64,000 nt of DNA, from assembly GCA_036273735.1 (NCBI GenBank), contig DASUHA010000014.1, forward strand, positions 8,296 to 72,295, written 5' to 3'. A program made the position numbers and the translations under genes. Origin of the DNA: 13-2-20CM-66-19 sp036273735 (lineage in GTDB: Bacteria; Pseudomonadota; Gammaproteobacteria; Steroidobacterales; Steroidobacteraceae). The notes below the pieces were generated by a model that was not told the origin of the DNA, made no database searches, and saw nothing but the letters and a program-made list of their open reading frames with translations. Shown here piece by piece: positions 32,264 to 42,000 of the stretch (positions are counted from its first letter, which is position 1; each line of letters opens with the position of its first letter).

Positions 32264-34246
32264 TTGAACGCCAACGCGATCGAGGAGACGGACGTCAGGA
32301 TCGCCGCCGGCGGCAATGAGGCGCTCTACATCCCCTCCGGCGATCGACAACTCTTCGGATGGCTGCACCGTCCCCCGGGGACGGTCCCTGCGCGTTGGGG
32401 CGTGGTTCTCTGCAAACCCTTCGGCTTCGAGGCGCTCTGCGGCCATCGAAGCATGCGCGTCTTTGCCGGCATGGCCGCCGCGCTCGGTATACCGGTGCTG
32501 CGCTTCGATTATCTCGGCACGGGTGACTCCGCCGAGATCGAAGCAGACGCCGACCAGGTCGAGATCTGGACCCGGGACATCGCGAGCGCCGTTGCGGAGC
32601 TGCGCCGGCGGACCGGTGTCGCGCGCGTGTGTTTGCTCGGCTTTCGCCTCGGCGCGCTGCTCTCGGTGCTTGCCACACGGTCGTGTCAGGTCGATGCGCT
32701 CGCGCTCGTCGCACCGGTGTTGAGCGGCCGAAAGTATCTGCGGGAGGCGCGTACTGCACAGCTCGCGGCGGAGGCGGGCGAGGCGCAGCGTGTCGAGCAG
32801 CTTACGGCAGGCGGCCCGGAAGCGCCGCCGGCCGCACCCGCCTCAGGGTCAACCCCGAGCGGGGCACAGACTCCGGCACACGGCGCGATGGAGGTGAACG
32901 GATTCCCGCTCTCGGCGGCGAGCGTCGCGCGCCTCTCGGCGCTCGATCTCAACGGTGTCCCGCTCCCCGGAATCGCGAATGTGCTGCTCATCGATCGCAG
33001 CGATCTGCCGGTCGCGCGCGGTTGGTCACAGGAGCTCGGCGGGCTAGGTGCAAAGGTCACCTACCAGGCGCTGCCGGGCTTCGTCGAGATGATGCTGACG
33101 GATCCGCAGTTTGCGTCCCTGCCGCAGGAAATGCTGGCGGCCACCCGCAATTGGCTGTCGACGCTCGAGGGGCTGAGCCGCCAGTCGTGGCATCCCGGCC
33201 GCGCGGCCACCTTCGTCTCGCGATCCGCCTTGCTCGCCCTCGAGAGCGAAACATCGGGCCCAGGCTCCTCGGCCTCGGGCATCTCGGAGCGTCCCGTCTT
33301 CTTCGGCGCGGACCAGACTCTCTTCGGGATCGTCACCGCGCCGGACGGGCAGGAGACGCGCCGCCGGGCGGTGATCCTTCTGAACGCCGGCGCCACGTAT
33401 CACATCGGATCGAGCCGGATGTACGTATCGCTGGCGCGCCGCTGGGCGCAGCGCGGCTACTACGTACTGCGGATGGACTTGTCGGGTCTCGGCGAGAGTC
33501 CGGCGCGGGCGGGCTGCGCCGACAACAATGTGTTCCCGCCCGATGCGATCGAGGACATGCGCGCCGCCACCGATTTCATGTCGCGGCGCTATGGTGCGCG
33601 CGAGATCACCTTGAGCGGTCTCTGCTCGGGCGCGTATCACTCTTTGCGCGCGGCCGTCGCGGGCCTGCCGCTCAACCGCCTGCTGATGGTGAACGCCCAG
33701 AACTATTTCTGGGACCAGAGCATGACGCTCGAGGGGCTGCAGCTCGCGGAGGTGGTCCGCAATCCGACGATCTATCGCGAGCGGATCTTCTCGGCGAGAG
33801 CCTGGAGGCGATTCCTGACTGGCCAGGTGAACATCTGGCGGATCGTCAAGATCTATCTCCATCGTCCGGTGCTCGCGCTCAAGTCCATGCTGCGCGATAT
33901 AGCGAGGGTGGCGGGCGTTCGGCTGCGCCACGACCTGGGCAGGGAGTTGGAGACCATCATCGCGCGGGGTGTGCGCGTGATATTCGTGTTCGCGCGCGGC
34001 GAGCCGGGAATCGATCTTCTACGGATCGAGGCCGGGTCCATCGTGCGGCGCCTGGGCGAAAGATGCCGCGTACGAATCATCGACAGCGCCGACCACACCT
34101 TCAGCCGAAATGGTCCGCGACAGGTACTGGAGGAGGTGCTCAGTGACGAGCTGTTTGCGCGCCAGGACCCTTGGCCGGAGGAAGTTGCGGCGGAGCCCAA
34201 GGCGCAGGTGTCAAGGAACAAATCCCCGGCACACGATCGACTTTGA
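32264..34246 (+). CDS. fused double alpha/beta hydrolase resembling exosortase-associated hydrolases 2 and 1
   Basis: About 660 residues with two hydrolase domains. The TTG at 32264, directly preceded by GGGAGGGA, is preferred; an ATG at 32225 overlapping the previous gene is an alternative. Domain 1 (about 15-300) has VVLCKPFGFEALCGHRSMRVFA and VLRFDYLGTGDSA, but its nucleophile elbow reads GFRLG, with Arg128 where Ser is expected. Domain 2 (about 340-600) has VILLNAGATYHIGSSRMYV and VLRMDLSGLGESP, with elbow GLCSG (Cys454). These resemble the two separate hydrolases annotated beside XrtA loci. The fusion suggests both act together, possibly with domain 1 non-catalytic. It is the final gene of the operon, ending 24 bases from the convergent exosortase gene. 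Confidence 0.82.
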   Translation: MNANAIEETDVRIAAGGNEALYIPSGDRQLFGWLHRPPGTVPARWGVVLCKPFGFEALCGHRSMRVFAGMAAALGIPVLRFDYLGTGDSAEIEADADQVEIWTRDIASAVAELRRRTGVARVCLLGFRLGALLSVLATRSCQVDALALVAPVLSGRKYLREARTAQLAAEAGEAQRVEQLTAGGPEAPPAAPASGSTPSGAQTPAHGAMEVNGFPLSAASVARLSALDLNGVPLPGIANVLLIDRSDLPVARGWSQELGGLGAKVTYQALPGFVEMMLTDPQFASLPQEMLAATRNWLSTLEGLSRQSWHPGRAATFVSRSALLALESETSGPGSSASGISERPVFFGADQTLFGIVTAPDGQETRRRAVILLNAGATYHIGSSRMYVSLARRWAQRGYYVLRMDLSGLGESPARAGCADNNVFPPDAIEDMRAATDFMSRRYGAREITLSGLCSGAYHSLRAAVAGLPLNRLLMVNAQNYFWDQSMTLEGLQLAEVVRNPTIYRERIFSARAWRRFLTGQVNIWRIVKIYLHRPVLALKSMLRDIARVAGVRLRHDLGRELETIIARGVRVIFVFARGEPGIDLLRIEAGSIVRRLGERCRVRIIDSADHTFSRNGPRQVLEEVLSDELFARQDPWPEEVAAEPKAQVSRNKSPAHDRL

Positions 34247-34270
34247 CCGCGGCATATACGGCCGCGGTCC

Positions 34271-35929
34271 TCACCATAGCTGCCACTCGCCTGCCGCGAG
34301 CACCCAGACCGCGATCAGCAGGTTGCTGGTGGCGTGCGCCGCCACGGCCTCACCCATGCGGCCCGTGCGCATCAGCACCAGGCCGTAGGCAACACCCGCG
34401 GCAATTCCCGGAAGCCAGAGCGGGCCATGCAACACGCCGAACGCGACCGCCGTCACGAGCAGAGAGACCCAGCCCACCGAGCCGAACGCCACTGACTCGA
34501 AATCCTCGGCCCGCAGGCGCCGCATCAGGTAGCCGCGGTAGGCCAGCTCCTCCGCGACAGGCACCAGGAGGACAGCGGTGAAGCTCCGGGAAGCGATCCA
34601 GAGATCGCGTGCCGAGGGCGCCATGGCAGCGAGCGGCGCCGGCATTCCGTGCGAGGTCAGAATGAGGCGTGAAGCGCCGAGCCAGAAAGCGAACACTGCC
34701 GCCCCCACGCCGATCCCGCGCCATCCGAACCGCCAGTCGAGCCGGGTAAGCGGTCGCCATCCGAGGGCGAGAGCGGCCGCGACGGCGACGAGCCGCAGCG
34801 CGTACCAGGTCTCGAAGCCGCCCGAGCTCGCGCGCGAGATCATGCCGGCGGCCAGAATGGCGAGCAAGGGCAGAAGATAGGCCGCCGTTGAGTTGGTTGT
34901 CAGGATACGATCTTTACGCGGCAGGGTCCGACTGAGCCAGTGGCTGCGGCGACTGGCGAAGGCGACCGCGCAGGCCGCGCAGTTGAAGGCGATCCAACCG
35001 GCCTGGGAGTGAAAGCCGTAGATGGCGATGTCGGGATGGCCCGCATCGCCGATCAGCACCAGCGCCGCGATGCGCACGACGTTGAGCGCAAAGATGAGCA
35101 GTACGCCGGCCGGAATCAGCAGCAGTGCGCGTGGAAAGCGGTATTCGGCGCGGAAGTAGAGGAGCCAGGCCGAGCAGAAGGCGAGCATCAGTCCCACGCC
35201 CTCGAGACCGGAGCAGATCCTGGATACTTCGACTGCAAAATGCGGGGTGCGAAGGACGCGCGCGGCGGCATCGGCTTGCAGCCTGGGGAGCACAGGGGCG
35301 AGAACGTCGCGGACCAGATCGAAGGTCAGCTGCGCTGTCGGTGCCCACAGCGCCTGGCTCCAGAGAATTGCACCGGTGCCCGCCACGGCGGCAAACGCCG
35401 CATATGCCCAGCGCAGGCCTACGGCTCGCGCCGCGCGCTGCCACAGCAGCCAGGGCGCGAGCGCCAGCAGGAGCGCGACGGTGCCTGCCGCGCTGAGCAG
35501 CACGGCCGCCGAGCCCAGCAGCGCGAAGGGGAGGTGCAGGCCATGATCGCGATAAAGGTTGTCGATCGCGGCGGCCACTGCAGCCATCAGCACGCCATGC
35601 AAAATGAGCCAGGCAGGCCGCAGCGGCGCCTCGCGCCCCTGGGCATTGACCTCGAGCAGCGCGGGATCCGGACGAACGTACAGAAGTAAGGCGAGCGCCA
35701 CGGCGAAGGTCACCGCAAAGCGAAGCCCGAAGTGCTGTGCCAGCCTGAGGAGCACGGCAGGCCCGGCTGCTGCATCGGCGAGCCGGAAATCGACCAGCAG
35801 GTTGAGGGCCGATTTCTCCGCAAACAGCACGGCAGTGAGCACGCCCACGCGGATCGCGAGCGTGAGCCGACAGGCGAGCCGCCCTCGGTGGGGTCGGGGG
35901 ACCGGCTGAATACACTCGACTCCGCTCAC
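34271..35929 (-). CDS. xrtE: exosortase E fused to a CPBP-family protease (XrtE-like)
   Basis: A 552-residue polytopic inner-membrane protein. The N-terminal exosortase domain (about 1-330) has the transpeptidase-like triad Cys239 (VSRICSGLEGVG), Arg286 (ALNVVRIAA) and His307 (GFHSQAGW). The C-terminal CPBP/CAAX-protease domain has EELAYRGYL (Glu460-Glu461, Arg465), FGVLHGPLW (His501) and HATSNLL (His532). This matches the exosortase E/protease arrangement of the VPEID-CTERM system. The start is GTG. It should cleave and re-attach proteins bearing a short C-terminal sorting signal to an envelope or EPS acceptor. No VPEID-CTERM or PEP-CTERM substrate gene was found in the window. It is divergent from the sigma-54 activator gene. 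Confidence 0.9.
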   Translation of the reverse strand: MSGVECIQPVPRPHRGRLACRLTLAIRVGVLTAVLFAEKSALNLLVDFRLADAAAGPAVLLRLAQHFGLRFAVTFAVALALLLYVRPDPALLEVNAQGREAPLRPAWLILHGVLMAAVAAAIDNLYRDHGLHLPFALLGSAAVLLSAAGTVALLLALAPWLLWQRAARAVGLRWAYAAFAAVAGTGAILWSQALWAPTAQLTFDLVRDVLAPVLPRLQADAAARVLRTPHFAVEVSRICSGLEGVGLMLAFCSAWLLYFRAEYRFPRALLLIPAGVLLIFALNVVRIAALVLIGDAGHPDIAIYGFHSQAGWIAFNCAACAVAFASRRSHWLSRTLPRKDRILTTNSTAAYLLPLLAILAAGMISRASSGGFETWYALRLVAVAAALALGWRPLTRLDWRFGWRGIGVGAAVFAFWLGASRLILTSHGMPAPLAAMAPSARDLWIASRSFTAVLLVPVAEELAYRGYLMRRLRAEDFESVAFGSVGWVSLLVTAVAFGVLHGPLWLPGIAAGVAYGLVLMRTGRMGEAVAAHATSNLLIAVWVLAAGEWQLW

Positions 35930-36015
35930 GGTCCGCAGTCTATCCCGACCGGCGCCGCCCAGGGCCTATGCACCCTCGAGTTGTGTGACTTGCGGCACGC
36001 CATCCGGCGGCAAAG

Positions 36016-36037
36016 CCTTTACACTGGACTGTAAAGG
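36016..36037. promoter_or_regulatory. perfect inverted repeat CCTTTACA-N6-TGTAAAGG between xrtE and prsR
   Basis: An 8-bp perfect inverted repeat centred between the divergent exosortase and response-regulator genes, 33 bases before the regulator ATG. It is the size and symmetry of a dimeric activator or repressor site and could serve autoregulation. No other copy was noticed in the window. Confidence 0.55.
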
Positions 36038-36069
36038 GGGGCGACGCACCCTCATCGCATCGGGGTCCC

Positions 36070-37515
36070 ATGGCCGCTGAGATTCTGCATCGGAAGCTGC
36101 TCATCCTGGAGAACGACCGAGCCCTGCGCCGCGAGCTCGAGGGGATGTTCTCGGACCTCGAAGTTTTCTCCGGCGAGACCTCCGAGCAGGCGCTCGCGCT
36201 GGTGCGCCGCATGGAGCCTGAGGTCGTGCTGTTCGACCTCGGCGCCGCCCGCCAGCCGAACGTGGCCTCGCAGAGTCTGGATCTTCTGCGGCAGATCCTG
36301 CAGCTCTCGCCCGATACCAAGATCATCGCCATGACCGAGCACGATGCGCGGGAGCTCGCGGTCGCCGCGGTCGGCCTGGGCGCTATCGACTTCTACTACA
36401 AGCCTCTCGATGCCGGCGTGCTCTCGATCGTGGTGCGGCGTGCGTTTCGCATCCGCGAGCTGGAGGAAGAGAACCGGCGCCTGCGCGAGCGCACGGGCTC
36501 GATGGCCCTCGAGGGCATCATCGGCGTCAGCGATGCGATGCGCAGCGTCTGCCGCGCGGTCGAGAAGGTCGCCCCGAGCGGTGCCACCGTGCTCATACTC
36601 GGTGACAGCGGCACCGGCAAGGAGCTGATCGCGCGCTCCGTGCACCGACTCTCGGGCCGTTCCCACAAGCCGTTCATGCCGATCAACTGCGCAGCCATTC
36701 CCGACACGCTGCTCGAGAGTGAGCTGTTCGGCTATGAGAAGGGCGCGTTCACGGGAGCGGCCAAGCGCACGGCCGGCAAGCTCGAGGCGGCCGACGGCGG
36801 CACGGTGTTTCTGGATGAGATCGGGGAGATGCCGGCGTCCCTGCAGGCGAAACTGCTGCGGATGCTGCAGGAGCGCACCGTCGAGCGTATCGGCGGCCGC
36901 GCGCCGATTCCGCTCGACCTGCGCTTCGTCTGCGCCACCAACCGCAAGCTCGAGACGCTGACCGGCAGCGGCGGCTTTCGCGAGGATCTCTACTACCGGA
37001 TCAGCGAAGTCACCATCCAGATGCCGCCGCTGCGCGACCGCCAGGGGGATAGCCTCCTCATCGCGCAAGTGCTGCTGCAGCAGATGTCGGAGCGCTTCGG
37101 CAAGCCGACGCGCGGCCTCGCGCCCGATGCCATCCGTGCGATCCAGGCGTATCCGTGGCCGGGCAACGTGCGCGAGCTCGAGAACCGCATCAAGGGCGCG
37201 GTCATCATGGCGGAGGGCGCCGTCGTCACGGCCGTCGACCTCGGCCTGAAGGATCCCGGCGAGGACCCCGAGTACCTCAACCTCAGAGTCGCGCGCCAGC
37301 GCGCCGAGGTGCAGGCGGCGCGGCAGGCGCTCGCGGTCGCCCGAGGCAATCTTTCGCGGGCCGCGGAGCTTCTGGGCGTCACCCGCCCGACGCTCTACGA
37401 CCTCATCGAGCGTCACCACATCGACGCCTCGTCGTTCGGGCGCAATGGCTCCTCAGCGGTGGAATCCGACGCTTCTGAGACGCTCGCGTCCGAGCAGCGT
37501 CTCCAATCGAAGTAG
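36070..37515 (+). CDS. prsR: PrsR-type sigma-54-dependent response regulator (PEP-CTERM box family)
   Basis: A 481-residue NtrC-like activator. The receiver domain (1-125) has Asp56 (EVVLFDLGA) as the probable phosphorylation site and Lys111. The AAA+ domain (about 150-380) has Walker A GDSGTGKE (178-185), the sigma-54 contact loop GAFTGA (225-230) and Walker B GGTVFLDE (243-250). A Fis-type helix-turn-helix lies near residues 415-445 (NLSRAAELLGVTRPTLYDLIERH). Length and layout match the regulator that drives EPS and PEP-CTERM protein genes through sigma-54. The usual partner kinase (PrsK) is not encoded in the window. Several -24/-12 matches nearby are candidate targets. Confidence 0.9.
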   Translation: MAAEILHRKLLILENDRALRRELEGMFSDLEVFSGETSEQALALVRRMEPEVVLFDLGAARQPNVASQSLDLLRQILQLSPDTKIIAMTEHDARELAVAAVGLGAIDFYYKPLDAGVLSIVVRRAFRIRELEEENRRLRERTGSMALEGIIGVSDAMRSVCRAVEKVAPSGATVLILGDSGTGKELIARSVHRLSGRSHKPFMPINCAAIPDTLLESELFGYEKGAFTGAAKRTAGKLEAADGGTVFLDEIGEMPASLQAKLLRMLQERTVERIGGRAPIPLDLRFVCATNRKLETLTGSGGFREDLYYRISEVTIQMPPLRDRQGDSLLIAQVLLQQMSERFGKPTRGLAPDAIRAIQAYPWPGNVRELENRIKGAVIMAEGAVVTAVDLGLKDPGEDPEYLNLRVARQRAEVQAARQALAVARGNLSRAAELLGVTRPTLYDLIERHHIDASSFGRNGSSAVESDASETLASEQRLQSK

Positions 37516-37563
37516 ATGACCACGAGGTCGTTGCAATCCACTGACATATCTTGAGAAATTTCG

Positions 37564-37588
37564 CCCCACTGCCTGAACGGCGGTGGGG
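37564..37588. other. GC-rich hairpin between prsR and the efflux operon
   Basis: CCCCACTGCC and GGCGGTGGGG can form a 10-bp stem (one G-U pair) with a 5-base loop. It lies after the regulator stop and before the efflux operon start at 37652. No T-run follows on the plus strand, so a rho-independent terminator is not proven. Confidence 0.35.
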
Positions 37589-37651
37589 AGATAGATGGTA
37601 GTCTGCGCGCCGGAACACGAGCTGCCACCCGCGGTCAAAGGTCCGACCCCA

Positions 37652-39034
37652 ATGACTCCCGACGCCATCGAACATCACACTCTCGACCGCGAGTCGGCCG
37701 TCGCGGATCTGGCCCAACAGTCGGCGCAGGTCGCCCGCCGCCGCCGCCTCATGTGGATCGCCGGCCTCGCTGTCCTCATTGCGATCGTCATCTGGGTCAT
37801 CCATCACCGGCTCGCCTCGCAGGCAGACCAGCCGTCTTTCGCCGCGATGATGGGCCCGCTACCCGTGAGTGTCGACAAAGTGTCGACGACCGACGTCCCC
37901 GTCGTGATCGATGCGCTTGGCACGGTAACGCCGCTTGCGACGGTGACCGTACGCCCTCAGGTGACCGGCCCGATCGTCAAGATTGCCTTCACCGAGGGGC
38001 AGCACATCGAGAAGGGCGGCATGCTGGCGCAGATCGACCCCCGGCCCTATCAGGCGGCGCTCGATCAGGCTGTCGGCCAGCTCGGCCGCGATCAGGCGAT
38101 GCTCGCGGGCGCCCGCACGGACCTGGTGCGCTACAAGAAGCTCCTTGCACAGAACTCGGTGGCGGAGCAGACCTATTCCGATGAGCTGGCAACCGTCCGT
38201 CAGGACGAGGCGGCGATCGAGGCTGACAAGGCTGCAATCGAAACGGCCCGACTCAACTTGAGCTACTGCCGCATCACCTCGCCCGTGGCGGGACTCGTCG
38301 GGCTGCGCCAGGTGGACCTCGGGAATCTCGTGCAAGCCAACCAGACGACGGCCATCGCCACGGTGACGCAGATGCAGCCGATGTCGGTGCTCTTCACGGT
38401 GCCGGAGAATGACTTGAGCCAGGTCTTCCAGCGCGTGAGCGGGGGCCGGAAGCTCGCGGTCCAGGCGTACGACCGCAACATGAAGCACCTCATCGCCACC
38501 GGCTCGCTCTCCAGCATCGACAACCAGATCAACACCAGCACCGGAACGCTGCAGCTGCGGGCACTGTTCGACAATGCCCACGCGGAGCTCTTTCCGAACG
38601 AGTTCGTCAATGTGAAGCTGGTGCTCGATACGCTGCAGAATCAGATCGTCGTGCCGGGTGCGGCGGTGCAGAATGGACCGTCGAGCAACTTCGTCTACAT
38701 CGTCAATCCCGATCACACGGTGACCATGCGCACGGTCGTGACGGGCCCGACCGACGGTAACAACATCGCCATCACCAAGGGTCTGTCGGCCGGGGAGACC
38801 GTGGTGACGGACGGGGCCGATCAACTCCGTGACGGCGCGAAGGTGCTGCTGCCGGGCGAGAAGCCGGCCGGCTTCGCCGGCGGGGCATCCGGAGGATCCA
38901 ACAGCGCCCGCTGCGCGCGCATCGCGACCTACATGAAGGGCGCGACCGGCTCCAAGGCCACGCGCCTCGCCAAGATGTCTGCACGCCTGGGTTGCAGCGG
39001 CGGGCCAGCGGGCACGAAAGCCCCGGCGACATGA
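37652..39034 (+). CDS. RND efflux periplasmic adaptor (MdtA-like)
   Basis: A 460-residue membrane-fusion protein; the ATG at 37652 (MTPDAIEHHTLDRE) is favoured. One N-terminal membrane anchor (about residues 35-52) precedes barrel-sandwich and coiled-coil hairpin segments (TVRPQVTGPIVKIAFTEGQHIEKGGMLAQIDPRPYQAAL ... LSYCRITSPVAGLVGLRQVDLGNLV) and the beta-barrel domain (QPMSVLFTVPENDL). It links an inner-membrane RND pump to an outer-membrane channel. The C terminus is odd: after LPGEKP a Gly/Ser linker leads to a basic segment with two Cys (ARCARIATYMKG and ARLGCSG) not usual for MdtA. It overlaps the next start by ATGA. Confidence 0.92.
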   Translation: MTPDAIEHHTLDRESAVADLAQQSAQVARRRRLMWIAGLAVLIAIVIWVIHHRLASQADQPSFAAMMGPLPVSVDKVSTTDVPVVIDALGTVTPLATVTVRPQVTGPIVKIAFTEGQHIEKGGMLAQIDPRPYQAALDQAVGQLGRDQAMLAGARTDLVRYKKLLAQNSVAEQTYSDELATVRQDEAAIEADKAAIETARLNLSYCRITSPVAGLVGLRQVDLGNLVQANQTTAIATVTQMQPMSVLFTVPENDLSQVFQRVSGGRKLAVQAYDRNMKHLIATGSLSSIDNQINTSTGTLQLRALFDNAHAELFPNEFVNVKLVLDTLQNQIVVPGAAVQNGPSSNFVYIVNPDHTVTMRTVVTGPTDGNNIAITKGLSAGETVVTDGADQLRDGAKVLLPGEKPAGFAGGASGGSNSARCARIATYMKGATGSKATRLAKMSARLGCSGGPAGTKAPAT

Positions 39035-42000
39035 ACCCGTCCCGGCCTTATATCCTGAGGCCGGTCGCCACCTCCCTCCTGATGGTGGCCATCGTCATCC
39101 TCGGGGCGATCGGCTATCTGCTGCTGCCGGTCTCGACGTTACCGGAGGTCGACTATCCGACCATCGAGGTGACGACCTTCCTTCCGGGCGCGAGTCCGGA
39201 CGTGATGGCCTCGACCGTGACCGGCCCGCTCGAGCGGGAGTTCGGCCAAATGCCGGGCCTGAGCGAGATGTCCTCGAGCAGCTCGGCCGGGGCTTCCATC
39301 GTCACGCTGCAGTTCGACCTGAACCTCAGCCTGGATGTGGCCGAGGCCGAGGTGCAGGCGGCGATCAGCGCCTCGCAGAGCCTGCTGCCCCAGAGCCTGC
39401 CGGCACCGCCCATCTACGCGAAGGTGAACCCGGCGGATGCTCCCGTCCTGGCCCTCGCGGTCACCTCGAGCACCATGCCCACACCGAAGGTCGAGGATCT
39501 CGCCGATACGCGCATCGCGGAGAAGATCTCCCAGGTGACTGGCGTCGGCCTCGTGAGCCTCAACGGTGCGCCGCGGCCTGCGGTGCGGGTGCTCGCCAAT
39601 CTGCAGCAGCTCGCCGCCTATGGACTCAACCTCGATGACCTGCGCACCACCATCGCCAATTCCAACACCGATGCGCCCAAGGGAAACTTCGACGGCACCG
39701 CGCACTCGTACACCATCGACGCCAACGACCAGATCCAGAGCCCGGCCGAATACGCCAACCTCGTGGTCGCATACAAGAACGGCGCGCCGGTGTACCTCAA
39801 GAGCGTCGCCCAGGTGGTCGAGAGCGCAGAGAACACCCAGCTCGCGAGCTGGGTGAACGACGTCCCCGCGGTGCTCGTCAACGTGCAGCGGCAACCGGGC
39901 GCGAACGTCATCCAGGTGGTCGATCGCGTGCAGGCGCTGCTGCCGGAGCTGCGCGCGTCGCTCCCATCCAACGTCAGTCTTTCCGTGGTGACGGACCGCA
40001 CCAACACCATCCGTGCATCGGTGAACGACGTGCAGTTCGAGCTCTCGCTTGCCGTGGCGCTGGTCGTGATGGTGATCTTTCTCTTCCTGCGCAGCGTCCC
40101 GGCGACGATCATTCCCAGCCTGTCGGTGCCGGTATCCCTCATCGGCACCTTCGCCGTGATGTACCTCGCGGGCTTCAGTCTGGACAACCTGTCGCTGATG
40201 GCGCTCACCATCGCCTCGGGATTCGTCGTCGATGATGCAATCGTCATGATCGAGAACATCTCGCGCCACATCGAGAAGGGCGAGAAGCCGCTCGCGGCGG
40301 CGCTCAAGGGCTCCGGTGAGATCGCCTTCACCATCGTCTCGCTCACCATCTCGCTCATCGCCGTGCTGATTCCTCTCCTTTTCATGCGCGAGGTGGTGGG
40401 CAGGCTGTTTCGCGAGTTCGCGATCACGCTCGCCATCTCCATCCTCATTTCCGCAGTCGTCTCGCTGACGCTGGTGCCGATGCTGTGTGCGAAGATGCTG
40501 CGCACGCACGAGGAGACGGCGCGCTCCCAGGGAAGCTTTGCGCGCCGCGCCGAGGAAGGGTTCAACCGTCTGATCCAGCGCTATGGGCGCGCGCTGGAAC
40601 TGACACTGGAGCATCAGACCCTGGTGCTGTGGGTTGCAGTCGGGACGCTGGTGCTGACGGTCCTCCTGTACGTCCTGATCCCGAAGGGGTTCTTCCCGCT
40701 GCAGGATGCCGGCCTGCTGCAGGCCACGACGCAGGCGCCGCCTGCGATTTCCTTCAGCGAAATGACCCGCCGCCAGCAGGCGCTGGCCGGAGTCATCCGC
40801 AAGGATCCCGATGTCGAGAGCCTGACGTCCTATGTAGGAGTGGATGGCACAAATGCCACGCTCAACGACGGGCGCATGCTGATCAACCTGAGACCCAAGG
40901 AGGATCGCAGCGACAGCATCGAGACCGTCATGCAGCGTTTACGGCAGGAGGCGAGGCAGGTCCCCGGCATCGCGCTCGCGCTGCAGCCGGTGCAGGACCT
41001 GACCATCAGCTCCATCCAGGGCAGCGCCCAGTACCAGTTCATCCTCGGTGCCGCCAGCCGCTCCATTCTGGATCCGTGGGTTCCCAAGCTGCTCGCTGCC
41101 CTGCAGCGCTCGGCGTCGCTGGCGCACGTGTCGACGACCTTTCTCGACCAGGGATTGACGGCGCAGGTCGATGTGGATCACAGCACCGCCGCGCGCTTTG
41201 GCATCACCGACGCGACGATAGACAACGCACTCTACGATGCCTTCGGTCAACGGATCATCTCGACGATCTATACCCAGTCGAATGACTACCGCGTGATCCT
41301 CACTGCCGATCCCACCCTCAACGACACGGTCAACTCCCTCAACTACATCTATCTGCCGTCAGCCGGGGGCGGCCAGGTACCCCTGGGGTCGATCGCGCAC
41401 GTCGGTGTCCGCCAGGCGCCGCTCTCGATCCAGCACCTCGGCCAGTTCCCGGCGGCGGTGTTCTCCTTCGATACGGCGCCGGGGGCCTCGCTCGGCGCGG
41501 CGGTGGCGGCCATCCGGCAGACGGAGAAGGACATCGGGCTGCCGGTGAGTATCAGTACCACCTTCGAGGGCGAGGCGCTCGCCTTCGAGTCCTCGCTCAC
41601 GAGCGAGGTGCTGCTGCTGCTGGCCGCGATCGCGACCGTGTACATCGTGTTGGGCGTGCTCTACGAGAGCTACATCCACCCGCTCACGATTCTCTCGACG
41701 CTGCCGTCGGCGGGCATTGGCGCGTTGCTCGCCCTGATGCTCGCGGGACAGAGCCTCAACATCATCTCCATCATCGGCATCGTCCTGCTCATCGGCATCG
41801 TCAAGAAGAACGCGATCATGATGATCGACTTCGCGCTCACGGCCGAGCGCGAGGGCGGCCAGGCGCCGCGGCAGGCGATCTACGAGGCCTCGCTGCTGCG
41901 CTTCCGGCCGATCCTGATGACCACCGTGGCGGCGCTCTTTGCGGCGCTGCCGCTGGTGCTGGGTACCGGCACGGGCTCGGAGCTGCGCTCGCCGCTCGGC

